A DNA stretch of 64,000 nucleotides. Origin: an uncultured delta proteobacterium. Its GTDB lineage: Bacteria > Desulfobacterota > Desulfovibrionia > Desulfovibrionales > Desulfovibrionaceae. The DNA lies in the NCBI GenBank assembly GCA_903835685.1, contig CAILNX010000053.1:50487-114486 (forward strand), given 5' to 3'. The number at the start of each line of letters is the position of its first letter. Position 1 is the stretch's first letter. Shown here one piece after another: positions 44,607 through 53,861 of this stretch. Under the pieces are notes generated by a model that did no database searches, was not told the DNA's origin, and was given only the letters and a program-made list of their open reading frames with translations. The translations under genes were made by a program, and so were the position numbers.

Positions 44607-44627
44607 ATGAGGGGGCAGGGCTCTGTG

Positions 44628-45692
44628 CTAGGCTGCGGGAGCGACCTCGGGGGCCGCCTTGAGCTTGAAGCCGAGCAGGATGGGGGAGGCGATGAAGATG
44701 GAGGAATAGGTCCCCACCACGATGCCGATAAGAAGCGCCAGGGCGAAGTCCCGGATCACGTGCCCGCCCAGGAGGTACAGGCACAAGACCGTGATCAGCG
44801 TGGTGCAGGAGGTCAGCAGCGTGCGGGACAGGGTCTGGTTGATGCTCCGGTTGACCGTCTCTTCCATGGTCTTGTATTTTTTGTTGTTCACGTTCTCGCG
44901 GATGCGGTCATAGACGATGATGGTGTCGTTCAAGGAATAGCCGGTGATGGTCAGCAGCGCGGCCACCACGGTCAAGTCGAACTCGATGTTCAGCATGGAG
45001 AAGATGCCCACGGGAATGAGCACGTCGTGGACGCAGGCCACGATGGCCCCCAGCGCGTAATTGAGCTTCAAATAGAAGGACATCCCCAGGGCGATGACCA
45101 CCGCGGCCATGATCATGATGCCCATGGGCATATCGAAGAACTTGAGTACGAAGATCCCGCCGAACAGCGCTGCGGCCATGAGCCCGGCCACCATCCAGCG
45201 CTTCTCGAACCGGCCGGAGATGTAGATGGAGATGATAAGGACCGAATAGAACAGGGCCTCCAGGGCCTTGGATCGCAAATCCGCGCCCACCTTGGGGCCG
45301 ACCATCTCCACCCGCTGCACGCTGTAGCCGACATCGCCCATGGAGGTTTTGAAGGCCTCGTCAATGGTCTTGCGCAGGGTCTCGGTGGGGATCTCCGAGG
45401 TGGCGGTGCGCAGGAGGAACTCGGAGTCGCCCTCGGCGCCCATGCGCTGGACCACCAGCCCGGGCATGTCCGCCTGGGCCAGGGAGGTCTCGATCTTCTC
45501 CAGGGTCACGGGCTTCTCGAAGCGGACCTGGATGATGGTGCCGCCCGCGAAGTCGATGCCGTATCTGGGCCCGCCCTTGAGCGTGAGCGAGACCAGGCCC
45601 GCCAGGATGAGCAGGCCGGAAAGGGCCAGCATGAGATAGCGGTTGCCGATGAAGTTGATGTTGATGTCGTGCCGAATCAGATGCAATCCCAT
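44628..45692 (-). CDS. secF: Protein translocase subunit SecF
   Basis: The 354-residue six-helix membrane protein works with SecD to pull exported proteins out of the Sec channel using the proton gradient. Family signatures are GIDFAGGTIIQVRF in the periplasmic domain, MVGPKVGADL, and the helix-4 region TITGYSLNDTIIVYDRIREN. It lies 41 bases after secD. Confidence 0.95.
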   Translation of the reverse strand: MGLHLIRHDININFIGNRYLMLALSGLLILAGLVSLTLKGGPRYGIDFAGGTIIQVRFEKPVTLEKIETSLAQADMPGLVVQRMGAEGDSEFLLRTATSEIPTETLRKTIDEAFKTSMGDVGYSVQRVEMVGPKVGADLRSKALEALFYSVLIISIYISGRFEKRWMVAGLMAAALFGGIFVLKFFDMPMGIMIMAAVVIALGMSFYLKLNYALGAIVACVHDVLIPVGIFSMLNIEFDLTVVAALLTITGYSLNDTIIVYDRIRENVNNKKYKTMEETVNRSINQTLSRTLLTSCTTLITVLCLYLLGGHVIRDFALALLIGIVVGTYSSIFIASPILLGFKLKAAPEVAPAA

Positions 45693-45733
45693 CGTGTTCC
45701 CCCGAATGCTTCAGAATTATCTAGGCGTCAGGA

Positions 45734-47338
45734 CTAAATGGAAAGCCGGGCTTCGGCCGGGCGGCCCGACATGTACATGTCCAGGACGATGCGGGACATG
45801 AACACGGCCGTGAACATGGAGCACATGATGCCCAGGATCAGAGTCACGGCGAAACCGCGCACCGGGCCTGTACCGAACTGGTACATGATGATCCCGGCGA
45901 TGATGTTGGTGACGTTGGCGTCCAGGATGGCCAGCATGGCCCGGGAATAGCCCTCGGCGATGGCCGCCTTGGTCGTCAAACCCCGCCGGATTTCCTCGCG
46001 GATGCGCTCGTTGATGATCACGTTGGAGTCCACGGCCATGCCGATGACCAGGATGATGCCCGCGATGCCCGGCAGGGTCAGGGTGGCCCCGAAAAAGGCC
46101 AGCCCGGCCATGATCAGCACCATGTTCAGGACCAGCACCAGGTCGGCCACCAGGCCGGTCAGGCTGTAGAACACGACCATGAACAGGACCACCAGCGCGC
46201 CGCCGAGTAAGGCCGCCCGCACACCCGAGTCGATGGACTCCTGGCCCAGGGAAGGACCGACCGTGCGCTGCTCCATGACCGTGACCGGCGCGGGCAGGGC
46301 CCCGGCCCGCAGCACGATGGCCAGGTCCCGGGCCTCCTCCACGCTGAAGCGGCCGGTGATGCTGGCCCGTCCGCCACTGATCTTGTCCTGGATCGTCGGC
46401 GCGGAATAGACCTTGCCGTCCAGCACGATGGCCATGCGCTTTTTGATGTTCTCGCCCGTGATCCGCTCAAATATCATGGCCCCGCGAGGGTTGAACGTCA
46501 GGGCCACATAGGGCTGGTTGTAGGAGTCGAAACGGGTCTCGGCGTCGGAAATGTACTCGCCGGTCAGGGCCACGTTCTTTTTCAGCACGATGGGCCGGTC
46601 GACGTAGCTGCCGTCAGGGCTCTTGGAGCGCAGGACGGTCATCTCGTCGCCCGGGGGCAACACGCCCTTCTCCACCTTGGCCGAGTCCACCTCTTCGTCC
46701 ACCATCTTGAATTCCAGATGCGCGGTCTGGCCGATGACCTGGATGGCCCGCTCAGGGTCCGAGAGGCCCGGGAGCTGGACCTGGATGCGGCCGCCTTCCT
46801 GGCGGCGGATGTCCGGCTCGGCCACGCCGAACTGGTCGATGCGGTTGCGGATGGTTTTCAGCGCCTGGTCGATGGTCAGCTTTTCCAGGTTCTTGCGGTA
46901 GTCGGGCGTGAGCACGAACACGTACTCGACCCGGTCCCCACCCTTGCCCTGCTTGCCTTCCACCGCCAGCGTGCCCTTGAAATTCTTTTCCACCAGCTTC
47001 TCGAAGTCCACCTGCTGGGAGGCCTTGAGCAGGGTGATCTGGAGCTTCTCGCCCAGCACGCCCTGGGCGCGCAGGACATTGATCTCCTTTTCCCGGGCCG
47101 TGGCTTTCAAGTCATCGCCCATGCGGTCCAGGGAATTCTCCAGGGCCTTCTTCATGTCCACGCCCAGGGTCAGGTGGATGCCGCCCTTTAAGTCCAGGCC
47201 CAGATTGATGGTCTTGGAGGGCAGGAACCTGCCCAGGGGGGAATCGGCCACCCCGGGGATGGACGGCAGCACATACAGGGCGGCGATCAGAAGGACCACC
47301 AGGCTCAAGCCCATTCTCCAACGCAAACTTCCGGTCAT
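45734..47338 (-). CDS. secD: Protein translocase subunit SecD
   Basis: The 534-residue partner of SecF has the D1 motif LGLDLKGGIHLTLGVDM, a large periplasmic P1 domain (about 50-340), the D4 motif GSVGPSLG-like TVGPSLGQESI, and helices with IAGIILVIGMAVDSNVIINE, including the essential Asp of the proton path. The start follows GAGAGG. It follows yajC after 110 bases and precedes secF. Confidence 0.95.
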   Translation of the reverse strand: MTGSLRWRMGLSLVVLLIAALYVLPSIPGVADSPLGRFLPSKTINLGLDLKGGIHLTLGVDMKKALENSLDRMGDDLKATAREKEINVLRAQGVLGEKLQITLLKASQQVDFEKLVEKNFKGTLAVEGKQGKGGDRVEYVFVLTPDYRKNLEKLTIDQALKTIRNRIDQFGVAEPDIRRQEGGRIQVQLPGLSDPERAIQVIGQTAHLEFKMVDEEVDSAKVEKGVLPPGDEMTVLRSKSPDGSYVDRPIVLKKNVALTGEYISDAETRFDSYNQPYVALTFNPRGAMIFERITGENIKKRMAIVLDGKVYSAPTIQDKISGGRASITGRFSVEEARDLAIVLRAGALPAPVTVMEQRTVGPSLGQESIDSGVRAALLGGALVVLFMVVFYSLTGLVADLVLVLNMVLIMAGLAFFGATLTLPGIAGIILVIGMAVDSNVIINERIREEIRRGLTTKAAIAEGYSRAMLAILDANVTNIIAGIIMYQFGTGPVRGFAVTLILGIMCSMFTAVFMSRIVLDMYMSGRPAEARLSI

Positions 47339-47388
47339 TTAAAACCTCTCACCAGGCTTATGTGGGCAGATTTTCCTCAACGAATGAA

Positions 47389-47420
47389 GGCAAGCACGGC
47401 CGTTTGACGCCGCGCTTGCC
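47389..47420. other. Hairpin between yajC and secD
   Basis: GGCAAGC-A-CGGC pairs with GCCG-C-GCTTGCC around an 8-base loop, an 11-bp stem with a single A-C mismatch. There is no T tract on either side, so it looks more like an mRNA processing or stabilising structure than a terminator. Confidence 0.45.
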
Positions 47421-47448
47421 CTCGCAAAAAGACCGGACCAATCCGAGA

Positions 47449-47829
47449 TCAGTCCTTTTTGTCCTTCTTCTCTTTGGGGGCCTCTTCCTTGGCCTTGCCC
47501 GTAGCGTCGGTCTGGGAAGACACGAAGCTGCGGTTCACCTTGACCCGCACCCCGTCGGCGATCTCGATGGCCAGGACGTCTCCGTCGATCTCCTGGATGC
47601 GGCCGTAGATCCCGCCGCCGGTCAGGACATAGTCGCCCTTGCGCAGGGTGGAGAGCATCTCTTTATGCTGCTTGGCTTTCTTCTGCTGGGGCCGGATGAG
47701 CAGGAAGTAGAAAATGGCGAACATGAGGATGAGCGGCACGAAAGCCCCGATGGGGTTCGAGGCCTGTCCATCCGCGCCCGGAGCGCCGCCCAGGGAGCCC
47801 ATGGCGTGCGCCACGCTGTCAAAGTTCAT
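47449..47829 (-). CDS. yajC: Sec translocon accessory protein YajC
   Basis: The 126-residue protein has one membrane helix (FVPLILMFAIFYFLLIRP) followed by the conserved QQKKAKQHKEMLSTLRKGDY and TGGGIYGRI segments and a Lys/Glu-rich tail. It binds SecDF. It starts only 37 bases after the glutamate synthase operon with a GAGGAGG site, so it may be partly transcribed from there. Confidence 0.94.
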   Translation of the reverse strand: MNFDSVAHAMGSLGGAPGADGQASNPIGAFVPLILMFAIFYFLLIRPQQKKAKQHKEMLSTLRKGDYVLTGGGIYGRIQEIDGDVLAIEIADGVRVKVNRSFVSSQTDATGKAKEEAPKEKKDKKD

Positions 47830-47866
47830 AAAGCCTCCTCAAGGATGCGGTTACGCCCTTCACCCC

Positions 47867-48742
47867 TCAAGCCGGGACGTACATGTTGCCGTACGGCCGG
47901 TGGGAGAACGGCTTCACTTTCACAAACGGTTTGGACAAAATGGTCTTGGCGCTGACCTTAAACTCCGTGGCGAAGTCCTCGGAAAGCTCCCGTATCATCT
48001 TCATATCCGTCTCGTCCACGGGCTGGGTATGCAGGCCCGGGCCGAGCTGGTAGTCCGGGACCTCGCCCCGGACGTAGATGACCCCGCCGTGCATGCCTGT
48101 TCCCAGGCTGCGTCCGGTGATGGGGTCCTCGGGCTTGTCCGTGAACATGCCCAGCAGCAGAATCACCCCGCCAGCCATGTACTCGCCCAAAAAATCCCCG
48201 GACTTGCCGCCGACAACGATAGTGGGCAGCTTCTCCTTGTAGGCCTTCATATGAATGCCCACCCGGTAGCCCACGTCGCCCTTGATCATGATCCGGCCGC
48301 CGCGCATGGCGTACCCGATCACGTCTCCGGCCAGGCCGTTCACGATCACCCGGCCGTCGTCCATGGTGTTGCCCACGCCGTCCTGGGCGTTGGCCTCAAC
48401 CCGGATCACCGGCCCGCGCATGAACGCGGCCATGTCCTGGCCCGGCACGCCCTGGATAGTGAATTTCACCTCTGCAGCCACGCCGTCAGCGATGTACCTT
48501 TGTCCGTTGACATTGACAAGTGTTATTTCCTTGGCTCCGGCCGCCACGGCCTCGCGGATGCGCTCGTTGAGCTGCTTGTAGTAGACCCCTGCCGCGTCAA
48601 TGGTCACGGCCTTGCCGGGCGTCGCGGTCTTAGCCACGGCCTTGGTCCCGGCCTTGGCCACGGGCTTGGCGGGCTTGGCCGCCTTGGCCACGGGCTTCGC
48701 GGCCTTCTTGACCCCGCTCTTGGGGGAGGATGCCTTTGTCAT
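47867..48742 (-). CDS. Glutamate synthase, GXGXG (GltB C-terminal) domain protein with Lys/Ala/Pro-rich N-terminal tail
   Basis: The 291-residue product carries the right-handed beta-helix found at the C-terminus of GltB (GDVIGYAMRGGRIMIKGDVGYR, MAGGVILLLGM, TGMHGGVIYVRG). In archaeal-type synthases this domain is a separate subunit. Residues 8-45 are a low-complexity run of KPVAKAAKPAKPVAKAG type, like a histone-H1 tail, which is not part of the family. It lies 6 bases after the amidotransferase gene and is the last glt gene. Confidence 0.85.
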   Translation of the reverse strand: MTKASSPKSGVKKAAKPVAKAAKPAKPVAKAGTKAVAKTATPGKAVTIDAAGVYYKQLNERIREAVAAGAKEITLVNVNGQRYIADGVAAEVKFTIQGVPGQDMAAFMRGPVIRVEANAQDGVGNTMDDGRVIVNGLAGDVIGYAMRGGRIMIKGDVGYRVGIHMKAYKEKLPTIVVGGKSGDFLGEYMAGGVILLLGMFTDKPEDPITGRSLGTGMHGGVIYVRGEVPDYQLGPGLHTQPVDETDMKMIRELSEDFATEFKVSAKTILSKPFVKVKPFSHRPYGNMYVPA

Positions 48743-48748
48743 ACGCCT

Positions 48749-49849
48749 CTAGACCTCCGTTTCCACGATCACGGGTTCGCCCGCCTTGGGCATCCAGACC
48801 CTGTCCAGGTCCGGCTGGACTTCCCGGATGGCGCTCTCTTCGCTGGACATGAAGACCATGTCGCCCTTCTCGGCCACCACCAGCGGACGCAGCTTGACCC
48901 GGTCGTTCAAGCCCCACAGGCATTTGGAGCTGCCCACCAGGATGGCGAAGGGGCCGTTCAGCATGGCCGAGCCGTAGGTGGCCCGCAGCGCGGTGTACAT
49001 GCGCTTTTCTTCCGGGGGCATGCGGTCGATCTCGTCCCAGAAGGGCGGGGCAAAGACCTTGCTGCACAATTTGCGCGACAGCCCGTGGCGACGGACCAGA
49101 AGGTCCAGCAGATAGGCCACCACCTCGGTGTCGGTCATGAGCGTGCACAGGTAGTCGTTCTCGCACAGGTAGCGCATGTTGATGCCGTAAGAGGAGATTT
49201 CCCCGTTGTGCACGATGGACCAGTCCAACAGGGTGAAGGGGTGGGCCCCGCCCCACCAGCCCGGGGTGTTGGTGGGAAAGCGGTTGTGAGCGGTCCAGAT
49301 ATAGGCCCGGTAGTCTTCCACCCGGAAGAACTCGGCGATGTCCTCGGGAAAGCCCACGCCCTTGAAGGCGCCCATGTTCTTCCCGCTGGAGAACACGAAG
49401 GCCCCGTGGACCTTGGCGTTGATGTGCATGACCACGGCCACCACGAAATCCTCTTCGCCCAGGTCCCGGAACGTGGGCCGCTCGCCCTTGCGCTTGGGCG
49501 TGAGGAAGAAGCGCCAGACAATGGGCGCGTTCTTGATGGCCAGGACCTTGCGGGTGGGAATGGGCTGGGAGTCGTGGATGGTGAAGAACTTGGTGATCAC
49601 CTCCCGGGCGCTCTCCAAGGCCCCTTCGGTCTCGCACATGAGATGGAAGGCGTACTTGTCCGCCTGTTCCGGATAGATGCCATAAGCCGCGAACCCGCCG
49701 CCCAGGCCGTTGCCCCGGTCGTGCATGGTGGCCATGGCGCAGGAGGGCATGTGTCCCGGGATCAGTCCACGCTTCTTGTGGATGACCCCGAAAATGCCGC
49801 AACCGGAGATGTCCTTGTCGAATTCGTGATACCTAAGAGGAGCCTTCAT
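48749..49849 (-). CDS. Glutamate synthase, class II glutamine amidotransferase subunit
   Basis: The 366-residue product is the N-terminal part of GltB as a free subunit. It hydrolyses glutamine to ammonia. The catalytic residue is Cys17 in GCGIFGVIHKK; NRFPTNTPG and HNGEISSYG are the matching amidotransferase motifs. Having Cys17 rather than Cys1 or Cys2 implies that a leader of 16 residues is removed or tolerated, as in other archaeal-type members. It lies 17 bases after the FAD oxidoreductase gene. Confidence 0.88.
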   Translation of the reverse strand: MKAPLRYHEFDKDISGCGIFGVIHKKRGLIPGHMPSCAMATMHDRGNGLGGGFAAYGIYPEQADKYAFHLMCETEGALESAREVITKFFTIHDSQPIPTRKVLAIKNAPIVWRFFLTPKRKGERPTFRDLGEEDFVVAVVMHINAKVHGAFVFSSGKNMGAFKGVGFPEDIAEFFRVEDYRAYIWTAHNRFPTNTPGWWGGAHPFTLLDWSIVHNGEISSYGINMRYLCENDYLCTLMTDTEVVAYLLDLLVRRHGLSRKLCSKVFAPPFWDEIDRMPPEEKRMYTALRATYGSAMLNGPFAILVGSSKCLWGLNDRVKLRPLVVAEKGDMVFMSSEESAIREVQPDLDRVWMPKAGEPVIVETEV

Positions 49850-49866
49850 CGTTCAACCTCTGTATG

Positions 49867-51150
49867 TTAGGCGGCGGAGCGCTTGCGGGGATTCCAGGTT
49901 TCCTTGAGGAACTCCTCGGGCCAGAGCAGGACCCCGGGTTCGCCAGCCAGGAGACGCTTCTTCACCTCGTCGGAAACCGGGAAGCCGAATTTCACGAAGG
50001 AGGTGAACAGACCCGAGTTCTCGATATTGCCGACCAGCACGTAGCCGATCAGCTTCCCGCCCTTGAACACCAGCTTGCGGTAGGTGCGGTTTTCCTGGTC
50101 CAGCACGGCCTCGACGCTGATCTTCTTGTCCTCGGCCGGGGGATTGACTAGGCCCACGGACTGGGTGGGCAGGCCGTAGAAGCTGATGGAGTTCATGGGC
50201 AGCCCACCCAGGTAGTCGGCCTTGTCCCCGGCCATGTTCCGGCCCGCGTAGAAGCCCTGGTCGTAGGCGTTGGGCCAGATGGGCACCACCCGCTGCTCGC
50301 CCGAGAGCAGGTCCGGAGCCTGGGCCACGTCACCGGCCGCGAACACGTGCTTGTCGCTGGTGCGCAGGTGCTTGTCCACCAGGATGCCGCGTTCCGTGGC
50401 GATGCCAGCGGCCTTGGCCACGTCCATGGCCGGGGTCACGCCGATGGCGATGACCACGGCCTCGGCCGGAAGCACGCGGCCGTCGGTCAAGGTCACGCCC
50501 TTGATCTCGCCCTTCTTGCCCCGAGTGATCTCCTTGGCCGAGACATTGCAGAAGACCTTCAGGCCCACCTGGGCCAGACGCTCGGCTACGATCCCGCCCG
50601 CCGCGTCGTCAAAGGCGGCCGAGAGCACCCGGGAGGCCAGCTCCACGATGCTCACGTCCACGCCCCGGTCGAACAGGCTCTCTCCGGCTTTCAAGCCGAT
50701 GAGCCCGCCGCCGATGACCACCACCTTCTTGACCTTGCCGGCCAGCTCGATGAGCTGGTCCGCATGGGCCTTGGTGGTGAAGCTGTACACCCCGGAGCCG
50801 TCCTTGCCCGGGATGGGCGGGACAAAGGGCTTGCCGCCCGTGGCCACCAGAAGCTTGTCGTATTTGATCTCGCCCTTGTCCGTGACGGCCTTTTTGGCCT
50901 TCAGGTCCAGGGAGGTGACGGTCTCAGCCAAGCGCAACTCCACCTTCTTGTCCGTGTAGAAGGAGTCGGGCCGCAGCGGCAGGCCCTCGGCCCCGATCTT
51001 TCCGGCCAGGTAGTAGGAGATGAGCGGGCGGCCGTAGGTGGGGGTCGGCTCCTGGCTGACCACCACGATCCTGCCCTTGGGGTCCGTTCTGCGGATGCCC
51101 TCGATGGCCCCGACCGAGGCCACGCCGTTTCCGATGATGAGATAGGTCAT
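49867..51150 (-). CDS. FAD/NAD(P)-dependent pyridine nucleotide-disulfide-type oxidoreductase of the glt operon
   Basis: The 427-residue flavoprotein has an N-terminal FAD motif (YLIIGNGVASVGAIEGI), TYGRPLISYYLAGK, an internal NAD(P) motif (VVVIGGGLIGLKAGESL) and VFAAGDVAQAPD. It resembles NADH oxidase/nitrite reductase-type reductases and probably supplies electrons to the synthase in place of GltD. It is tightly linked to the Fe-S gene on its left-hand promoter side. Confidence 0.85.
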   Translation of the reverse strand: MTYLIIGNGVASVGAIEGIRRTDPKGRIVVVSQEPTPTYGRPLISYYLAGKIGAEGLPLRPDSFYTDKKVELRLAETVTSLDLKAKKAVTDKGEIKYDKLLVATGGKPFVPPIPGKDGSGVYSFTTKAHADQLIELAGKVKKVVVIGGGLIGLKAGESLFDRGVDVSIVELASRVLSAAFDDAAGGIVAERLAQVGLKVFCNVSAKEITRGKKGEIKGVTLTDGRVLPAEAVVIAIGVTPAMDVAKAAGIATERGILVDKHLRTSDKHVFAAGDVAQAPDLLSGEQRVVPIWPNAYDQGFYAGRNMAGDKADYLGGLPMNSISFYGLPTQSVGLVNPPAEDKKISVEAVLDQENRTYRKLVFKGGKLIGYVLVGNIENSGLFTSFVKFGFPVSDEVKKRLLAGEPGVLLWPEEFLKETWNPRKRSAA

Positions 51151-51151
51151 G

Positions 51152-51592
51152 TTAGCGCTCCTCGTACTTGAGGGCCAGATTGGGACAGGCGGTCACGCAG
51201 GCCGGGACCTCGCGGTCCGGGCAGCGGTCGCATTTCACGATCTTGGCCTCCACCGGGTGGCGGCTGATGGCCCCGTACGGGCAGGCCATCATGCAGGACC
51301 AGCAGCCCACGCACTTTTCCTTTTCATAGATCGTGCGACCGGACTCCAGGTCCTTGTACAGCGCGCCGGAGATGCAGGCGGCCACGCAGGCCGGTTCGTC
51401 GCAGTGGCGGCAGCCGATGGAGGCGCATTCGGTCCCGTCCCGGTGCACCTTCTTGCAGGAGCGCAGGCCCTCGCCCGTCTCCTGGACAAAGGCCAGGATC
51501 AGGTCCTTGCTTTTGGAATGGACCGTCAGGCAGGCCAGCTCGCACAGGCCGCAGCCGATGCAGAAATCCTTGTCCATGTATACCTGTTTCAT
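51152..51592 (-). CDS. Four-cluster 4Fe-4S ferredoxin of the glt operon (HycB-like)
   Basis: The 146-residue protein has cysteine motifs for about four [4Fe-4S] clusters: CIGCGLCELAC, CRHCDEPACVAAC, CVGCWSCMMACP and CDRCPDREVPACVTACP. It resembles electron-transfer subunits of DMSO reductase or formate hydrogenlyase type. Between the FMN subunit and the FAD oxidoreductase, it most likely carries electrons for glutamate synthesis. Confidence 0.88.
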   Translation of the reverse strand: MKQVYMDKDFCIGCGLCELACLTVHSKSKDLILAFVQETGEGLRSCKKVHRDGTECASIGCRHCDEPACVAACISGALYKDLESGRTIYEKEKCVGCWSCMMACPYGAISRHPVEAKIVKCDRCPDREVPACVTACPNLALKYEER

Positions 51593-51601
51593 AGCGCCCT
51601 C

Positions 51602-53128
51602 TTACTTTCCGGCGTGCTTCACGCCCAGGATGTCCATTTCGGCCTGGGACAGGCCCACGGCGCGGAGCTTGTCGCGGTTGCCGCGCAGGCTCTCGATGGA
51701 ATTCAGGCCCATGCCGCCCAGCATTTCCTGGATTTCGTGGCTCCAGGCCTGGATCAGATTGATGAGCTTCTGCTCGGCCACTTCCGGGTTCTGGCGCTTG
51801 GCCAGTTCGGCGTCGTTGGTGGCGATGCCCCAGGGGCATTTGCCCGTGTAGCAGCGGGCGCACAGGGTGCAGCCCACGGCCAGGAGCGCTGCCGTGGCGA
51901 TGTACACCGCGTCCGCGCCCAGCGCGATGGCCTTGACCACGTCCGCGCTGCAGCGGTGTCCGCTGGCGGCCACGATGGAGGCCCGGTGGCGGATGCCTTC
52001 GTCACGCAGACGCTGGTCCACGGCGGCCAGGGCCAGTTCCACGGGGATGCCCACGTTGTCCCGGATCATGCCCGGGGCCGCGCCCGTGCCGCCGCGCATG
52101 CCGTCGATGACCACGATGTCCGCACCGGCCCGGACCACGCCCGAGGCGATGGCCGCCGCGTTGTGCACGGCCGCGATCTTGACCGACACCGGCAGGCGGT
52201 ACTCGCTGGCCTCTTTCAGGGCGTAGATGAGCTGGAGCAGGTCCTCGATGGAGTAGATGTCGTGGTGCGGGGCCGGGGAGATGGCGTCGGACCCTAAGGG
52301 GACCATGCGCGTCTCCGAGACCTTGGCGTTGATCTTCTCGCCCGGGAGATGGCCGCCGATGCCCGGCTTGGCCCCCTGGCCGATCTTGATCTCGATGGCC
52401 GCGCCCGCGTTCAGGTAGTCGCGGTGCACGCCGAAGCGGCCCGAGGCCACCTGCACGATGGTGTTCTTGCCGTACATGTACAGGCTGGGATGCAGGCCGC
52501 CCTCGCCGGTGTTGTAGCAGATGCCCAGCTTGGTGGCGGCCCGGGCCATGGCGATGTGCAGATTGAAGTTGATGGACCCGAAGCTCATGGCCGAGAACAT
52601 CAGCGGGGTTTCCAACTGGATCTGCGGGGTCAGCTTGGTTTTCAGGATGGGCTTGCCGTCCTTACCCTTCTCGAACTCCAGGCGATCCGGCTTGGCCCCC
52701 AGGAAGGTGCGCAGTTCCATGGGCTCCCGCAAGGGGTCGATGGAAGGGTTGGTGACCTGGCTGGCGTCGAGCAGGAGCTTGTCATAGTAGATGGGAATGT
52801 CCACCGGGCTGCCCATGCCGGTCAGAAGCACCCCGCCGGTGTCGGCCTGCTTGTAGATGTTCTTGATGAACACCGGCCGCCACAGGGCGTTGGTCCTGAA
52901 CTCGGAGTCGTTCTGCCGGATGTTCAAGGCCGCAGTGGGACAGAGGGCTTCGCAGCGATGGCAGCCGACACACTTGGAATTGTCGTGCATGACCTTCTTG
53001 CGGTTCTCGTCCCAGTAATGGGCCTGATACGAACACTGCCGGACACAGACCTTGCAGTTGATGCACAGGTCCTTGTCCCGGTCGATCTTGAAGTCGTGGT
53101 AGTTGCGGTTGATGGGTGTTAGGAGCAA
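51602..53128 (-). CDS. Glutamate synthase, FMN-binding subunit with ferredoxin domain (archaeal type)
   Basis: The 508-residue product has two [4Fe-4S] motifs at the N-terminus (CINCKVCVRQCS, CVGCHRCEALCP) and then the FMN barrel of glutamate synthase (MSFGSINFNLHIAMARAA, GEGGLHPS, KIGQGAKPGIGGHLPGEKI, RGGTGAAP). CTLCARCYTGKCPWGIAT holds the 3Fe-4S cluster. It makes glutamate from 2-oxoglutarate and ammonia. I chose TTG at 53128 because GAGGTGA lies just before it and relatives begin MLLTPINRNYHDF. It is the first gene of a five-gene operon. Confidence 0.9.
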   Translation of the reverse strand: MLLTPINRNYHDFKIDRDKDLCINCKVCVRQCSYQAHYWDENRKKVMHDNSKCVGCHRCEALCPTAALNIRQNDSEFRTNALWRPVFIKNIYKQADTGGVLLTGMGSPVDIPIYYDKLLLDASQVTNPSIDPLREPMELRTFLGAKPDRLEFEKGKDGKPILKTKLTPQIQLETPLMFSAMSFGSINFNLHIAMARAATKLGICYNTGEGGLHPSLYMYGKNTIVQVASGRFGVHRDYLNAGAAIEIKIGQGAKPGIGGHLPGEKINAKVSETRMVPLGSDAISPAPHHDIYSIEDLLQLIYALKEASEYRLPVSVKIAAVHNAAAIASGVVRAGADIVVIDGMRGGTGAAPGMIRDNVGIPVELALAAVDQRLRDEGIRHRASIVAASGHRCSADVVKAIALGADAVYIATAALLAVGCTLCARCYTGKCPWGIATNDAELAKRQNPEVAEQKLINLIQAWSHEIQEMLGGMGLNSIESLRGNRDKLRAVGLSQAEMDILGVKHAGK

Positions 53129-53755
53129 GACTCTCACCTCGCGTTGCAAGATTTTCGACACCGCCGCCCGTCCCCATCCCGTCCGGCTGGATCGGCGACT
53201 TCCCCCGAGACGCGAACCGGCGACCTTCCTGCCCATTCCAAAACCAGGGGAACCGGAGGACGACCATTTTTCGCAAACGGGGTTGCCAGCTAACAACAGA
53301 GGGGAAGACCTGTCAAGAATCACGGCCGACAAAACCGCCTGAATTGCCGAATAAAATTCAATTCGATATATATCTGTAACATACAGTAATATTATAAATT
53401 AAAATTGAGATCGGAGCTGAAAGAGGTTCTGTATCAACTTTATACAGAATATTGTTCGGAACAATTTTGGACATTTTTTTTGTCCGTTTTTTGACACCAA
53501 AAATTATTTTGCCATATTTGTTATTTTTTGCCATTTTTATTTTTGCAATTTTGCATAGTTCACATCGGCTAACAAAGACCTCCCCCTCTCCCTGATCAAA
53601 ACCGGAACCGGCCAGGGGCTTTCCTGACCGCAACCCGGTGAAAAGGCCCGGCCCAGACCTTCCTGACCGGAACTCCGTCGGAAATATCCTATGGAGACAG
53701 AAGGATATTCGTTTCTCGCCCCTGGAACCGAAGGAAGGGGGGCCGGGATCAGGGC
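53129..53755. promoter_or_regulatory. AT-rich control region upstream of the glutamate synthase operon with four inverted repeats
   Basis: No gene is visible in about 630 bases. From 53340 to 53560 the sequence is very AT-rich and holds CTGTA-ACA-TACAG (53374-53386), TTCTGTAT-N7-ATACAGAA (53427-53449), ATTGTTC-G-GAACAAT (53451-53465) and GGACA-T7-TGTCC (53469-53485). The first two share the half-site CTGTA/TACAG. This looks like a cluster of protein-binding sites controlling glt, which reads leftwards from here. I see no confident -35/-10 pair. Confidence 0.5.
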
Positions 53756-53782
53756 AAAAAAAAGCCCGCTGGAAGCGGGCTT
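53756..53782 (-). terminator. Intrinsic terminator downstream of ssb
   Basis: On the minus strand AAGCCCGC-TTCCA-GCGGGCTT forms a perfect 8-bp stem followed by eight T. It ends the ssb transcript. Confidence 0.88.
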
Positions 53783-53861
53783 GGGAAGGACAGGCGGCGA
53801 TCCGCCGAATGATCTTGTGCTTTCGTTCCGGAACTGGCGGCGCTGTTGACGAGCGCGTAAC

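Noticed and set aside
53427..53449. A LexA box (CTGT...ACAG) upstream of glutamate synthase
   Set aside because: The half-sites are 11 bases apart instead of the 8 of the enteric LexA box, and the downstream genes are not SOS genes. It is kept only as an unassigned inverted repeat.
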